The translations under genes and the position numbers were made by a program. The notes beneath the pieces are model-generated. The model did not search any database and was not told where the DNA came from. It saw only the letters and a program-made list of their open reading frames with translations. Source: SAR324 cluster bacterium (lineage in GTDB: Bacteria; SAR324; XYD2-FULL-50-16). From it: 64,000 bases of DNA. Each line of letters opens with the position of its first letter. The first letter of the stretch is position 1. The DNA lies in contig JANQGX010000005.1 of the NCBI GenBank assembly GCA_028282885.1, positions 55,606 through 119,605 of the forward strand, read 5' to 3'. Below, piece by piece: positions 46,117-56,111 of this stretch.

Positions 46117-48528
46117 ATGGGAATTTCAAGGAAATGGACGATATTTTTTGTGCTGGCAGTTGTAATTATCGGGTTTGTGGTTTACGGATTCAACTCGCTG
46201 AATGATTACAAAAGGTCGGGAGAACTGAATCTTGAAGGGTTGAAAGCCAAGGTTCGTGTGGTTCGCGATGAAAAAGGGATGCCCTATATCTTTGCCGAAA
46301 ATGAGGACGATGTCTTCTTTGCCCAGGGATTTGTCGCTGCCCAGGACAGGCTTTTCAGCATGGAGCTGGTTAAGCGTATCGTCAGTGGCCGGCTGAGCGA
46401 AACCTTTGGTGAAAAAGCACTGAAGAGTGATGTCAAAATGCGCACCATCGGCTTTTATCGCAATGCCGTCAGGCATGCCGAAATATTGGGGGCTCGTGAC
46501 AGGAATCGAATGCAAAACTATGTGAATGGTGTCAATGCCTACCTGGAAAGCCAGGCGTCCACCATTCATCTGAAGCTCAAACTGGCCGGTATCAAACCCG
46601 AAAAATGGGTGGTCGCCGACAGTCTGGCAATTATGTATTACATGGGTTGGGGATCATCCGCTAACCTGGGGGATGAGGTCATCTCCCAGATGCTGATCGA
46701 GAAGCTCGGGGTAAAAAAAGCGTTGGAGATCTTTCCCTTGAATTTCAATCCCGAAGATCCTTCGGGCAAAGCCCTGGAAAACCGTTTCGATGCTGCCAAG
46801 TCATTGGGCATATCCCTCTCCGAACTATCGAAGCTTATGCCCGGGGATAACGAAAGCAAATTGAAGCTCGGCAGCAACAATTGGGTGGTCTCCGCCAAAC
46901 TTTCTGCAGGGGATAAACCGATACTGGCAAATGATCCCCACCTCGACGCCCGTATCATGCCCGGCCCTTTTTATCCCGTGGGACTCATCACCCCGGATTT
47001 CAGGGCAGTGGGAGTTATTGTTGCGGGGCTTCCCGGAATGGTGGTGGGTAGAACCGAACATATCGCCACAGGGGTAACCAACGGCTATGGTGATATCCAG
47101 GACCTCTATGTAGAAACCATTGATCCCGATAATCCCGATCATTACCTGGAGGGTAGCCGCTCCATACCTTTTGTCATTATCGAAGAGAAATTCAAAATCA
47201 ACGATAAACAGGCAGAGGCAGGATTTCGCGAAGAAACAGTCAAAATCCGGCATACCAAACGAGGTCCGCTGGTCTCCGGGATTATGGACGACCTGAACAG
47301 CGACAAAGTCTTCAGCCTGCGCTGGTCTCCCTTTGAGAGTATGGGCGAGAGTGTCGGTCTGCTGGACCTGGTTAGTGTTCGCAATGTCGCTGAAGCGAGG
47401 AATGCTCTTAGTCATATAAGTGCCATTATGCTTAACTTTGTTGTGGCCGACAACGAGGGCAATATTGCCTGGCAGACGACGGGAAAAATCCCCATCCGCT
47501 CCCAGGGAGACGGATCTGTTCCATACGTCGTCAGGGACGGCCGGGATAATTGGCAGGGCTGGATACCCTGGCAGGAGATGCCACACAGTATCAATCCCGA
47601 GAAAGGCTGGGAGGGAACCTGCAATCATACAACGATTACCCGGACCTACCCCTATTATTTTACCTCCCACTTTTCTCCTTCCTGGCGTCAGCGCAGGCTG
47701 ATCGAACTGCTCTCCCAACCCGGGGAGAAAACGGCAGATGATCACTGGGCTTACCAGCGGGATACCATGAATCTGATGGCCAAACGGGTGGTACCTGTCC
47801 TGGTGGAGAGTCTGAAATCGAGCCGTGAGATCGAATACCTGGGACGAATCCTGGACGACTGGAATTTTCATGATGATCCGGACCAGATTGCACCCTCGGT
47901 CTTCCAGATCCTTTTTCGTGAATTTATGCTGGAAACCTATCGCGATGAACTGGGTGAAAAGCTGGCAGTGACTCTCGGGACCAATTGGTACTATTGGCAG
48001 GAACGACTGGTTGCCATGATGGCGGACGAGAACAACCCCTGGTTTGATGACACAAGAACAGGCGGGGTAAAAGAAAATCTAAGGGATATAATACTGCGGG
48101 CAGGTGCAACAGCCGAAAAGGAACTGGTTGAACGATTCGGAGAGAATCCTGATGAGTGGTTATGGGGTGAACTGCATCGAATGGAATATCTGAGCGCTAT
48201 TCGCAGGTCCGGTTTTGGTAAAAGCATAGTCGGAGGCGGATCTCATGCCATGCCGGGATCAGGAGAAACGCTGCATCGCGGTCTTTACAGCTTTGATAAT
48301 CCTTATGACCCTTCCGTAACAGCGTCATTGCGTATGGTGGCAGACCTGTCGGATCCTGACAAAATCATGGCTGTGATACCGAGCGGTGTTTCCGGTAGAC
48401 TGTTCGATCCGCACCGGGTCGATCAGATCAGGGCTTTTATGGATGGAGGCAAGCTTTATTGGTGGTTCAGCGACCAGGCCATTGCAGAGCACACTCAATC
48501 GGAATTGACGCTGTTGCCGGCGGAATAG
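46117..48528 (+). CDS. Penicillin acylase-family Ntn hydrolase
   Basis: Exported amidase precursor of 803 residues. A signal/anchor helix (about 7-25) precedes the alpha-chain motif MPYIFAENEDDVFFAQGFVAAQDRLFSMEL. The beta chain should begin at Ser253 in LGSNNWVVSA, the self-processing nucleophile of this family. Also present is TNGYGDIQDLYVE, and late in the chain GGGSHAMPGSGETLHRG. The family cleaves amides such as penicillin, N-acyl homoserine lactones and other N-acyl compounds. ATG 46117 has AAAGGAGAGGGAGA just before it. The gap to the lipocalin gene is 89 bp, so it may belong to the exporter operon. Confidence 0.92.
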   Translation: MGISRKWTIFFVLAVVIIGFVVYGFNSLNDYKRSGELNLEGLKAKVRVVRDEKGMPYIFAENEDDVFFAQGFVAAQDRLFSMELVKRIVSGRLSETFGEKALKSDVKMRTIGFYRNAVRHAEILGARDRNRMQNYVNGVNAYLESQASTIHLKLKLAGIKPEKWVVADSLAIMYYMGWGSSANLGDEVISQMLIEKLGVKKALEIFPLNFNPEDPSGKALENRFDAAKSLGISLSELSKLMPGDNESKLKLGSNNWVVSAKLSAGDKPILANDPHLDARIMPGPFYPVGLITPDFRAVGVIVAGLPGMVVGRTEHIATGVTNGYGDIQDLYVETIDPDNPDHYLEGSRSIPFVIIEEKFKINDKQAEAGFREETVKIRHTKRGPLVSGIMDDLNSDKVFSLRWSPFESMGESVGLLDLVSVRNVAEARNALSHISAIMLNFVVADNEGNIAWQTTGKIPIRSQGDGSVPYVVRDGRDNWQGWIPWQEMPHSINPEKGWEGTCNHTTITRTYPYYFTSHFSPSWRQRRLIELLSQPGEKTADDHWAYQRDTMNLMAKRVVPVLVESLKSSREIEYLGRILDDWNFHDDPDQIAPSVFQILFREFMLETYRDELGEKLAVTLGTNWYYWQERLVAMMADENNPWFDDTRTGGVKENLRDIILRAGATAEKELVERFGENPDEWLWGELHRMEYLSAIRRSGFGKSIVGGGSHAMPGSGETLHRGLYSFDNPYDPSVTASLRMVADLSDPDKIMAVIPSGVSGRLFDPHRVDQIRAFMDGGKLYWWFSDQAIAEHTQSELTLLPAE

Positions 48529-48664
48529 AAAACTTTGAGAATCAGCCTGTCGGGGATTAACAGCCTATCTAATTGAAACAGCGTGCTTGATACCAGAAGA
48601 TCATAAGTTGTTGCATGTCTCTTTGATAAAGACGCTCTGGTCGGTACAGTTCAGTATTGCAATT

Positions 48665-51600
48665 CTACATATTCCGTCGATACTGCCCACCCACGGAGTT
48701 CAGTGCGTTTGAAATCTGACCCAGGCTGCAGGTTTTCACGGTCTCCATCAACTCAGCGAAGACGTTTCCGCCGCTCAAGGCAACCTTCTGCAGCTTCTCC
48801 AGTGCCGCGGGGGCCTGTTCGGCATGTCGCTTTTGAAAATCATGCAGACGATTAAGCTGTGATTCTTTCTCCTCCTCAGTCGCCCTGGCCAGTTCAACAC
48901 ATCCCGAAACCGCTTCCAGATCGGCGCCTTCGTCCTGGAAGGTGTTCACACCGATAATGGGTAGTTCACCGGTATGCTTGAGAGTCTCATAGTGAATGGA
49001 CTCTTCCTGGATTTTCCCTCTCTGGTATCCGGTCTCCATTGCTCCCAGGACGCCTCCCCGTGCCGTGATTCTGTCGAACTCGGCGAGGATCGCCTCTTCC
49101 ACCAGATCGGTCAGCTCTTCCACGATAAAGCTTCCCTGGTTCATGTTCTCGTTTTTAGCCAGTCCCCACTCCTTGTTGATAATCATCTGAATGGCCAGGG
49201 CACGGCGTACCGATTCATGGCTGGGGGTGGTGATGGCTTCGTCGTAAGAGTTGGTATGCAGGCTGTTGCAATTATCGTAGATGGCACAAAGTGCCTGTAG
49301 GGTGGTTCGGATGTCATTAAACTGGATGTCCTGGGAGTGCAGGGAGCGTCCGGAGGTCTGAATGTGGTATTTCAGCATCTGCGAACGGGTGGAAGCACCA
49401 TATTTCTCCTTGAGGGCAATGGACCAGATTCTGCGAGCCACCCTGCCGATGACGGTGTATTCCGGATCCAAACCATTGGAGAAGAAAAACGAAAGGTTGG
49501 GAGCAAAAGTGTCCACGGGCATACCGCGTGAAAGGTAGTACTCCACATAGGTGAATCCGTTGGCGATGGTAAAAGCCGTCTGGGTGATCGGGTTGGCTCC
49601 TGCTTCGGCTATATGATAGCCGGAGATGGAGACCGAGTAGAAATTTCGGACCTGCTGTTCGATAAAGTACTCCTGGATGTCTCCCATCAATTTCAGGGCA
49701 AAATCGATGGAGAATATACAGGAGTTCTGCCCCTGGTCCTCTTTCAGAATATCCGCCTGCACGGTTCCCCGAACATTCTGCAAAGCCAGCTCCCTGGCCT
49801 CGTGGTACTCTTCCTGTGTTAATTGTCCGTTTTTGGCCTGGCTTCTTTTGTCGACTTCCTGCTCGATGGCCGCATTGAGAAACATGGCCAGAACAATGGG
49901 CGCAGGGCCATTAATCGTCATGGAAACCGAAGTTGTAGGATTGCACAGTTCGAATCCGCTGTAGAGCACTTTCACATCGTCAAGAGTACAGACGCTGACT
50001 CCTGAAGTTCCCACCTTACCATAAATATCCGGCCTTTCCTCGGGATCAAAACCAAACAGGGTAACCGCATCAAATGCGGTGGAGAGGCGCTTGGCTTCAT
50101 AGTTGCCGGAAAGAAGTTTGAATCTCCGGTTGGTCCGGGCCGGGTCTCCTTCGCCGGCGAACATGCGTGTCGGATCTTCTCCCACCCTCTTCAGCGGAAA
50201 GAGACCAGCCGTGTAGGGGAAATAACCCGGCAGATTCTCTTCCCTCATCCAGCGATAAATATCTCCCTCGTCTTTAAACTTGGGCAGGGCGATTTTCGGG
50301 ATCTTATTGCGCGCGAGTGACTCCGAGTAAAGCGGCAAGCGGATTTCGCGATTTCTGACCTTGAAGACCAACTCATCCCCGGAATACTGCTCTTTGATCT
50401 CCTGCCACTGCTTGAGAACCTGTCGACTTTCATCATCCAACTCTTTCTCCAGAGCTTCTGTTTTTTGTTCCAGGGCTACCCTGGCATCATCGTTATCCGC
50501 ATCGCCAAGAAGGTTTTTTGTTTCACGGAGATGCCAGAGGTTTCTAACCACTTCGGATTGAGCAGTCGTGTTTTTGTGATAATCCCTTATCGTATCGGCG
50601 ATTTCCGAAAGATAACGGGTTCTTTCCGGGGGGATGATGATGGTTTTGGAAGTGGAGGTTTTGGAGTTCACCGGCTCCAGACTGGTTTCAAACCGAATCC
50701 CGGTTTTTTCATTTATTCTTTCAAGTATGGCCTGGTAGAGAGAGGTAACCCCGTCATCGTTGAATTTCGATGCAATGGTGCCATAGACCGGCATCTCTTC
50801 GAAACCGGCTTCGAAAGCCTTGAGGTTACGCTTCATTTGCTTTCTTACGTCGGCTACGGCGTCGTCCCCGCCCTGTTTTTCAAACTTGTTTATGACCACC
50901 AGCTCTGCATAATCCAGCATATCTATCTTTTCAAGCTGGGAGGCAGCGCCAAAATCGGAAGTCATCACATACATTGGCAGATCCACCAGATCGATGATCT
51001 GCGAATCCCCCTGACCGATTCCGGCAGTCTCCACTATAACGATGTCAAAACCCGCCGCTTTGGTCAGGTTGATAACCTCTCCCAGGCAGTCCGGAATTTC
51101 GGTCTGGGATTTTCTCGTCGCCAGGCTTCTCATATAAACGCGGTCACTGCTGATGGAGTTCATACGGATTCGATCGCCCAGCAATGCGCCACCGGACTTT
51201 CTTTTCGAGGGATCACAACTGATGATGGCAATGGTAATCTCCTTCAGGTCATTCAAAAAACGGAATATTAATTCGTCCGTAAGGGAAGACTTTCCTGCCC
51301 CGCCAGTACCTGTGATACCGATGACCGGCGTCTGCTTCTTTCGGGCGATTTCAGCCACTTCATTTCTGACCTTTTCCAAACCCGAGTCCTGATCAAAAGG
51401 AATGGTCTCGAAAGCCGAGATCATGTTGGCAAGCTGACTTCTGTTGTTCTGCGACAGGGCAGAGAGATCGTAGTCATGCTTCTCCACCAGTGAAAAATCC
51501 AGTTCCCTGACCATATGCTCGATCATGCCTACCAATCCCATATTGGTCCCATCTTCCGGCGAATAGATCTTGGTCACTCCGTAGGCTTCCAGCTCTTTTA

Positions 51601-51931
51601 TCTCTTCCGGAACGATCACGCCACCACCGCCACCAAAGACCTTAATATGGTCTGCTCCCTGCTCCCTGAGCAGGTCGATCATATATTTGAAAAACTCAAC
51701 ATGTCCGCCCTGGTAACTGGATACCGCAATTCCCTGTACATCCTCCTCTATGGCTGCACTGACCACGTCCAGAACGGAGCGGTTGTGTCCCAGGTGAATC
51801 ACTTCAACTCCCAGGTCCTGGAGGATTCTGCGCATGATATTGATCGAGGCGTCGTGCCCATCGAACAGAGCGGTGGCCGTTACGACACGAATGTTATGCT
51901 TGGGAGTATAATTTTCTCTATTTGCAGGCAT
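48665..51931 (-). CDS. icmF: Fused isobutyryl-CoA mutase (B12-dependent) IcmF
   Basis: Cytoplasmic 1088-residue fusion. The N-terminal B12 domain has DGHD (24-27), whose His26 binds cobalt, and SSYQGGH. A MeaB-like G-protein chaperone follows, with P-loop GTGGAGKSS (207-215) and NKFEKQGG. The C-terminal acyl-CoA mutase domain (about 550-1088) includes [20 protein letters not shown] and [12 protein letters not shown]. This order defines IcmF, which interconverts isobutyryl-CoA and n-butyryl-CoA and sometimes pivalyl/isovaleryl-CoA. AGAGGA precedes the ATG. A possible -35/-10 (TTGTAA, 18 nt, TATAAG) lies upstream on the - strand. Confidence 0.95.
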   Translation of the reverse strand: MPANRENYTPKHNIRVVTATALFDGHDASINIMRRILQDLGVEVIHLGHNRSVLDVVSAAIEEDVQGIAVSSYQGGHVEFFKYMIDLLREQGADHIKVFGGGGGVIVPEEIKELEAYGVTKIYSPEDGTNMGLVGMIEHMVRELDFSLVEKHDYDLSALSQNNRSQLANMISAFETIPFDQDSGLEKVRNEVAEIARKKQTPVIGITGTGGAGKSSLTDELIFRFLNDLKEITIAIISCDPSKRKSGGALLGDRIRMNSISSDRVYMRSLATRKSQTEIPDCLGEVINLTKAAGFDIVIVETAGIGQGDSQIIDLVDLPMYVMTSDFGAASQLEKIDMLDYAELVVINKFEKQGGDDAVADVRKQMKRNLKAFEAGFEEMPVYGTIASKFNDDGVTSLYQAILERINEKTGIRFETSLEPVNSKTSTSKTIIIPPERTRYLSEIADTIRDYHKNTTAQSEVVRNLWHLRETKNLLGDADNDDARVALEQKTEALEKELDDESRQVLKQWQEIKEQYSGDELVFKVRNREIRLPLYSESLARNKIPKIALPKFKDEGDIYRWMREENLPGYFPYTAGLFPLKRVGEDPTRMFAGEGDPARTNRRFKLLSGNYEAKRLSTAFDAVTLFGFDPEERPDIYGKVGTSGVSVCTLDDVKVLYSGFELCNPTTSVSMTINGPAPIVLAMFLNAAIEQEVDKRSQAKNGQLTQEEYHEARELALQNVRGTVQADILKEDQGQNSCIFSIDFALKLMGDIQEYFIEQQVRNFYSVSISGYHIAEAGANPITQTAFTIANGFTYVEYYLSRGMPVDTFAPNLSFFFSNGLDPEYTVIGRVARRIWSIALKEKYGASTRSQMLKYHIQTSGRSLHSQDIQFNDIRTTLQALCAIYDNCNSLHTNSYDEAITTPSHESVRRALAIQMIINKEWGLAKNENMNQGSFIVEELTDLVEEAILAEFDRITARGGVLGAMETGYQRGKIQEESIHYETLKHTGELPIIGVNTFQDEGADLEAVSGCVELARATEEEKESQLNRLHDFQKRHAEQAPAALEKLQKVALSGGNVFAELMETVKTCSLGQISNALNSVGGQYRRNM

Positions 51932-52018
51932 CGCTTCCTCTCTGATGATTTCAGTGAATGATTTCTCGGGTTATATGAACGACTTATAGTTTCCATGCTG
52001 TTTAGTTTACAATTGCAC

Positions 52019-52036
52019 ATACCTGATTTCAGGTAT
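52019..52036. promoter_or_regulatory. 18-bp palindrome upstream of icmF
   Basis: ATACCTGATTTCAGGTAT has perfect 7-bp arms around a 4-base centre. It lies 88 bp before the icmF start, between tetR and icmF, and may be an operator. A second palindrome, CGGTTTAAACCG at 52059-52070, directly follows the tetR stop. Confidence 0.4.
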
Positions 52037-52071
52037 CTTTGGCTCCGGGTTGGTCCTTCGGTTTAAACCGA

Positions 52072-52668
52072 TTATTGCCGGAGCTGCCCCAAATACTTCT
52101 TCAATTGGACTGTGGTCTGGCGCCAGATATTGGGATCACGGGATGCTGTATAGATCGCTGAAGCGCCGTTCAGGGAGATAACAATAAAACTGGCTATTTC
52201 CCTGTGATCCAGCCCGGGCTTCAACAGACCTTTCTCTCCGGCCTCCTGCAACCAGTTTCTCATCAGCCGGGAAAACCGGACATAACCCTTGAGAATCTGC
52301 CGGCTCATACTGGCCGATTGCCCCGCGAGCTCCACCAGCATATTTAGAAAAAAACAGCCACCCTCAAAAACATCTGCTCCCAAGTAACGCGTCATGTCAT
52401 TATCGATCAACTGCTCAATTCGCTTCAAAGGATCCTCGATTTTGCTGATCCCCTCAAATACACGAGCCCGCCAGATCGAAACCGCCTTCTCATATACCGC
52501 ATACCAGATCTCCTCCTTGCTTTTAAAGTGACCGTATAGCCCTCCCTTGGTGAGATCGGTTGCCTCCATTATATCATTGATGGAAGTATTATAGTACCCT
52601 TTCACCGAAAAGAGCTGAAGGGCCCTTTCTATAATCTTGGTGCGGGTCGCGTTCCCTTTGGTATGCAT
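52072..52668 (-). CDS. TetR-family transcriptional regulator
   Basis: DNA-binding repressor of 198 residues. The N-terminal helix-turn-helix is ALQLFSVKGYYNTSINDIMEATDLTKGGLYGHFKSKEEI (about 17-55), fully typical. The C-terminal ligand domain has GGCFFLNMLVELAG, as in the AcrR/QacR-like acyl-compound regulators. It lies upstream of icmF on the same strand (140 bp), and probably controls itself and possibly icmF in response to an acyl-CoA or similar molecule. Confidence 0.92.
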   Translation of the reverse strand: MHTKGNATRTKIIERALQLFSVKGYYNTSINDIMEATDLTKGGLYGHFKSKEEIWYAVYEKAVSIWRARVFEGISKIEDPLKRIEQLIDNDMTRYLGADVFEGGCFFLNMLVELAGQSASMSRQILKGYVRFSRLMRNWLQEAGEKGLLKPGLDHREIASFIVISLNGASAIYTASRDPNIWRQTTVQLKKYLGQLRQ

Positions 52669-52703
52669 ATTGAGACCTTGATATCATATTCAAAATAAAA
52701 TAT

Positions 52704-52714
52704 ACCAACCGGTC
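52704..52714. promoter_or_regulatory. Candidate TetR operator
   Basis: ACCAACCGGTC, read on the other strand GACCGGTTGGT, resembles the ACCG/CGGT-type sites bound by many TetR regulators. It lies 36 bp before the tetR start, inside its expected promoter. The symmetry is imperfect. Confidence 0.4.
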
Positions 52715-52904
52715 TTTTTTTATCGAATTCTAACAATCCTGTCAAGTCTAAATCTGCAAATGGTGGGGTTGAACCGTTCATTTTTCACCATGATTTTGGA
52801 TCAAACGACAATTTTCGTCCAAATTCGACCATTTTTTATTTCTCATCGGAGATGAACGATTAATTCAATTTTTATCTTCTTGAAATTATATGGGTATTTT
52901 CAAA

Positions 52905-52920
52905 TGGCACAATGATAGCA
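52905..52920 (+). promoter_or_regulatory. Sigma-54-like -24/-12 promoter
   Basis: TGGCAC-aatga-TAGCA matches TGGCACN5TTGCA at all but one base, with GG and GC in exact spacing. It lies about 150 bp before the lipoprotein gene. No sigma-54 activator gene is nearby. Confidence 0.45.
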
Positions 52921-53069
52921 GTTGGGGATGGGGTGGAGGTTAAAGGATGGGTTAAAACGGAAAAACCCGTTCCAAGCCCAAAACGATTATTCCGGGAGAC
53001 GGTTATGGCAGGCGGTGTGTTTGCCAGGGCCGGTTTCGTTTCATTATGCAACAAATTACAGGGGGCAAA

Positions 53070-55547
53070 ATGAAGTTAATTTTTAAAAGAGTCATGACTG
53101 GTTTTTTTCTGACATTTGCCGCGCTTACAATCAGCAATTGTCAGTCGTCAGATAGTGACAGCGGAGGTTCAAGCAGCAGTTCGTACTCAAGTCCGTCCGC
53201 GGAATCCGGGTCGGCGGCTTTGAGCATTTCATCCAAGGTCAGTATTGTGGAAGCACAGGATGATTCGACCTACTCCTCTTCTGTATCAAAAGGCAGCGGG
53301 GCTCTAAAGCTTAACGCCGGTGCAATTCGATCAGCCATCAGCCACACCATCGACACAGGCACATTTGCTGCCACTTCCGATTACAACCAGGATGAAACGG
53401 AGTTCTGGGTTCATGAGGAATCAATCCAGGCTTTCAACACGGTGAACGAAATTCTCTGTTCCATCGATCAGGCCCAAATTGATGATATGTTGAACCAGGG
53501 AACTTACCGGGCGCAGATCGATGCTGATTCATGTTCAAGCAGCAATGACAATGCTTCGGAACAGGTTGAGAATTCACAAAACCAATCTTCAGCCAGTGGC
53601 GCCACCGAATATGAAGAGTGGATTGTCAACTCCTCCAGGGAAACCGACCAACCTCAAGTTGTTACCGTATGGATCGATGAAACCGCTCATGACGATTTCG
53701 ATGTAGATAAGCAGATTCAGGTTAGACTGACGATCTACCGGTCATCAACGGATGAAAATCCCTTCGGGTTCTTCACCATGAATTTTGTGGGTTACCCGCT
53801 TGACGCTGACGGTGTTGCCGATACATCTGATGCGCAGTTCAAGGGTTATATGAGAACCGTGACCAACGATGATGGTGAGATTCTACTCCAGTTCAGCAAC
53901 ACCATGAGTTTTGGCACTTTGACTTTTGCAGAGCAGGCTACCTTCAGTCGTTCTGCTGACGGTACCTCCGGTGCCGGTTCCTTGTCCGCTCCTGAGTGGG
54001 GAGAATCTGAAACGCCTACCATTACCACCTTCAACATCGCTTATAACGCCAGTGATTTTCTTCGCCAGAAGGGAACCGAAACGGCACAGTGTTACGACAG
54101 GTCGGCCTTCGAGACCACTGTCTGGGATTACGGTATTTATGACAGTACCGGTACCCGCGCGGATATCGATTCGGGATTTCCGATCAAGTTCACCAGCGGT
54201 TCTGACGAGTTTTATGGCTGGGTAGGATATCACGGGCTTTGGATGGACGAAGCGGCTTCCATCAGCCACGGCGATACGGTTTATAAGCAGGAGTGGAGCA
54301 ATGATTCAACCGTGGAAACACCCTATACGGTTTTCCAGGCCGACGGCCGTCTGGTGAAGCATACCAAGCAGGAACTGAAGCTGGGTGATCTGGTCAATGT
54401 CCCCCTGCAATACGGAACCTTCGATCAAACAAACAATACCTATGCCCAGTATCGTGTCGTCTGGAATGGCTCCAACCTGCAGAAAACAGCAGTTCTGGAT
54501 GAAGAGAATTGGAGCTGGACAGAGCTCTCTCCCGCGGAAAATCTCGATCTTTCGGGATCGGGCGAATGGACCTTCCATTTCTGGTCAGAGGCGCTTGGGG
54601 GTAACGGTAGTATCAATATCATGGATAACTCCGGGAATTATACCGCTCCCACCGACGATTCGGACGTGATTTTTCACACGAGCGATGTGGTATATCCAAC
54701 CGATACCGTTCCTTCCAGCCTGGTTTGTTATGAGAACTGCCCCGATCCGGATGCGCTCGCTGATTCAACGGCCACCAGTCTGACATTTGACGATGACAAC
54801 TGGTTTGTTGATGCGGCACCGGACGCTTCCAACTACAGGCAGTATACTTTTGATACCTCGGCAATGGTGCTGAAATATGGCAGCGATGCCGTGGTGATGA
54901 GTGCGTCCAATCAATCCCAACCCTGGGGAGTGTTCTCCGGGATGCTCTTCGAGCCCACTTCGGCCAACCTGAATTTCGTTGCCTGTGATTGGGATTCAAA
55001 CAAGACCTGTAACTGGCAGGCATGGGACCGCATGACAGTTTATTACACTTGGGAAACCGGACCGGAATCCTGGAACAAGTTTACCGCTATCAAGGATTCT
55101 TCAGATCAGTTTGCCAAGTTCGATCCGCCGATGAAGCTGGCTTACACCCACAGCCAGACAAACACCAGTGCTTATGATTACAAGTACAATGGTTCCAAAT
55201 TCATCCTGGAGTATGGCGGATTCGGTAATCTGCACGGAATTCCCGGGCGCTGTATTGATACGGATACCGGTGAAACAGCTTCTTGCGAGGAAAACGTTCG
55301 CTGGATTCCTGAATTCAGTATCAGACCGGGTGTAACCGTGACCGATGCTGCTGACGCAACAACTGAATATGTGGTTAAACCGCTGCATGGCGAGCAAAGG
55401 ATGACCAATGTTGCTCTGTCAAATTGTGGCACTTTAACCCTGACCAGCTATGATCTCCCCACAATTAGCGATTGGGAAGATCCGGATATCGGAACCAAAC
55501 CTGAAGTGACCGATGCGCCAGCCGTAATCGCCGGGGTTGTTCAATAA
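53070..55547 (+). CDS. Large Ser-rich lipoprotein of unknown function
   Basis: Exported protein of 825 residues. A signal peptide (KLIFKRVMTGFFLTFAALTI) ends in SNC followed by QSSDSDSGG, a lipoprotein-like cleavage site although Asn at -1 is unusual. A Ser/Gly-rich linker (about 28-60) precedes a largely beta, Asp/Thr/Trp-rich body with paired cysteines such as LVCYENCPDPDA and CDWDSNKTC. No family is recognised. ATG 53070 is chosen because AGGGGGC lies just upstream and it gives a proper signal peptide. It is preceded by a sigma-54-like site and followed by a hairpin at 55566. Confidence 0.8.
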   Translation: MKLIFKRVMTGFFLTFAALTISNCQSSDSDSGGSSSSSYSSPSAESGSAALSISSKVSIVEAQDDSTYSSSVSKGSGALKLNAGAIRSAISHTIDTGTFAATSDYNQDETEFWVHEESIQAFNTVNEILCSIDQAQIDDMLNQGTYRAQIDADSCSSSNDNASEQVENSQNQSSASGATEYEEWIVNSSRETDQPQVVTVWIDETAHDDFDVDKQIQVRLTIYRSSTDENPFGFFTMNFVGYPLDADGVADTSDAQFKGYMRTVTNDDGEILLQFSNTMSFGTLTFAEQATFSRSADGTSGAGSLSAPEWGESETPTITTFNIAYNASDFLRQKGTETAQCYDRSAFETTVWDYGIYDSTGTRADIDSGFPIKFTSGSDEFYGWVGYHGLWMDEAASISHGDTVYKQEWSNDSTVETPYTVFQADGRLVKHTKQELKLGDLVNVPLQYGTFDQTNNTYAQYRVVWNGSNLQKTAVLDEENWSWTELSPAENLDLSGSGEWTFHFWSEALGGNGSINIMDNSGNYTAPTDDSDVIFHTSDVVYPTDTVPSSLVCYENCPDPDALADSTATSLTFDDDNWFVDAAPDASNYRQYTFDTSAMVLKYGSDAVVMSASNQSQPWGVFSGMLFEPTSANLNFVACDWDSNKTCNWQAWDRMTVYYTWETGPESWNKFTAIKDSSDQFAKFDPPMKLAYTHSQTNTSAYDYKYNGSKFILEYGGFGNLHGIPGRCIDTDTGETASCEENVRWIPEFSIRPGVTVTDAADATTEYVVKPLHGEQRMTNVALSNCGTLTLTSYDLPTISDWEDPDIGTKPEVTDAPAVIAGVVQ

Positions 55548-56111
55548 TCCTCCTCCCCGGTAACAAAGAGCTGCCGGCCAAGACCGGTGGCTCTTAATCA
55601 AAAACCTGCCCAATCCCTTCGAAACTCGAAATCTCCCAAGTCAGTTTTACTGATTTCCGGTAACTCCGTTTGATATTGTTCGTGATTAACAATCAACGCC
55701 GGTTTGTCAGGCAGAAATATCAGGCTTTTAGTTCGTGGCCCCTTTGCTAAGCCACTCTCTGCAAATGATTTGACATATCAAAGATATATTGTTATGTTTG
55801 TACAATGTGTTTTTTAATTGTGGGACATTGCCAATCCAACCGAAGAAACCGATCCGACAGTCTGAATCCACCGTGTCGGTTAGTCGAGTACGATATTGTA
55901 ACTGGGATCCATGCATCTCAGCCCAACTCGGTTTTACAATTCCTGCTATTATATCAGATAACTCCACAAATGATCCTGATTTTTGACTAAGTCTTCTGTT
56001 AGTAAAAGGACTGGTCAAAGCTACCGGGGGGAAACAGGGAGTTTGGGGAAGGATATCTGATCAATATCTGCTCGGAGTCCACCAACTTCGGGCAGGACAG
56101 AGAGTAACAAA
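55548..56111. other. Intergenic region before the pentapeptide gene
   Basis: About 560 bp. It contains a terminator-like hairpin near its left end, then AT-rich sequence with no convincing gene. A 96-codon - strand frame at 55728-56018 lacks any recognisable motif. The pentapeptide gene promoter probably lies near its right end. Confidence 0.45.
55566..55595 (+). terminator. Hairpin after the large lipoprotein gene
   Basis: AAGAGC/GCTCTT and the inner CCGG/CCGG, joined by wobble pairs, give a stem of about 12 bp with a 6-nt loop, 18 bp after the stop codon. The flanks are A-rich upstream (taacaaag) and only weakly T-rich downstream, so efficiency is uncertain. Confidence 0.5.

Larger units (their letters stand above)
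52669..53069. other. Divergent region between tetR and the large lipoprotein gene
   Basis: About 400 bp with the tetR promoter and operator near 52704 and a sigma-54-like element near 52905. A 60-codon - strand frame at 52872-53054 has no features of a protein. Confidence 0.45.

Noticed and set aside
46825..47871. 348-codon frame opposite the penicillin acylase gene
   Set aside because: Antisense shadow; the + strand frame carries all family motifs.
55728..56018. 96-codon - strand frame before the pentapeptide gene
   Set aside because: No recognisable domain and low-quality composition; treated as intergenic.
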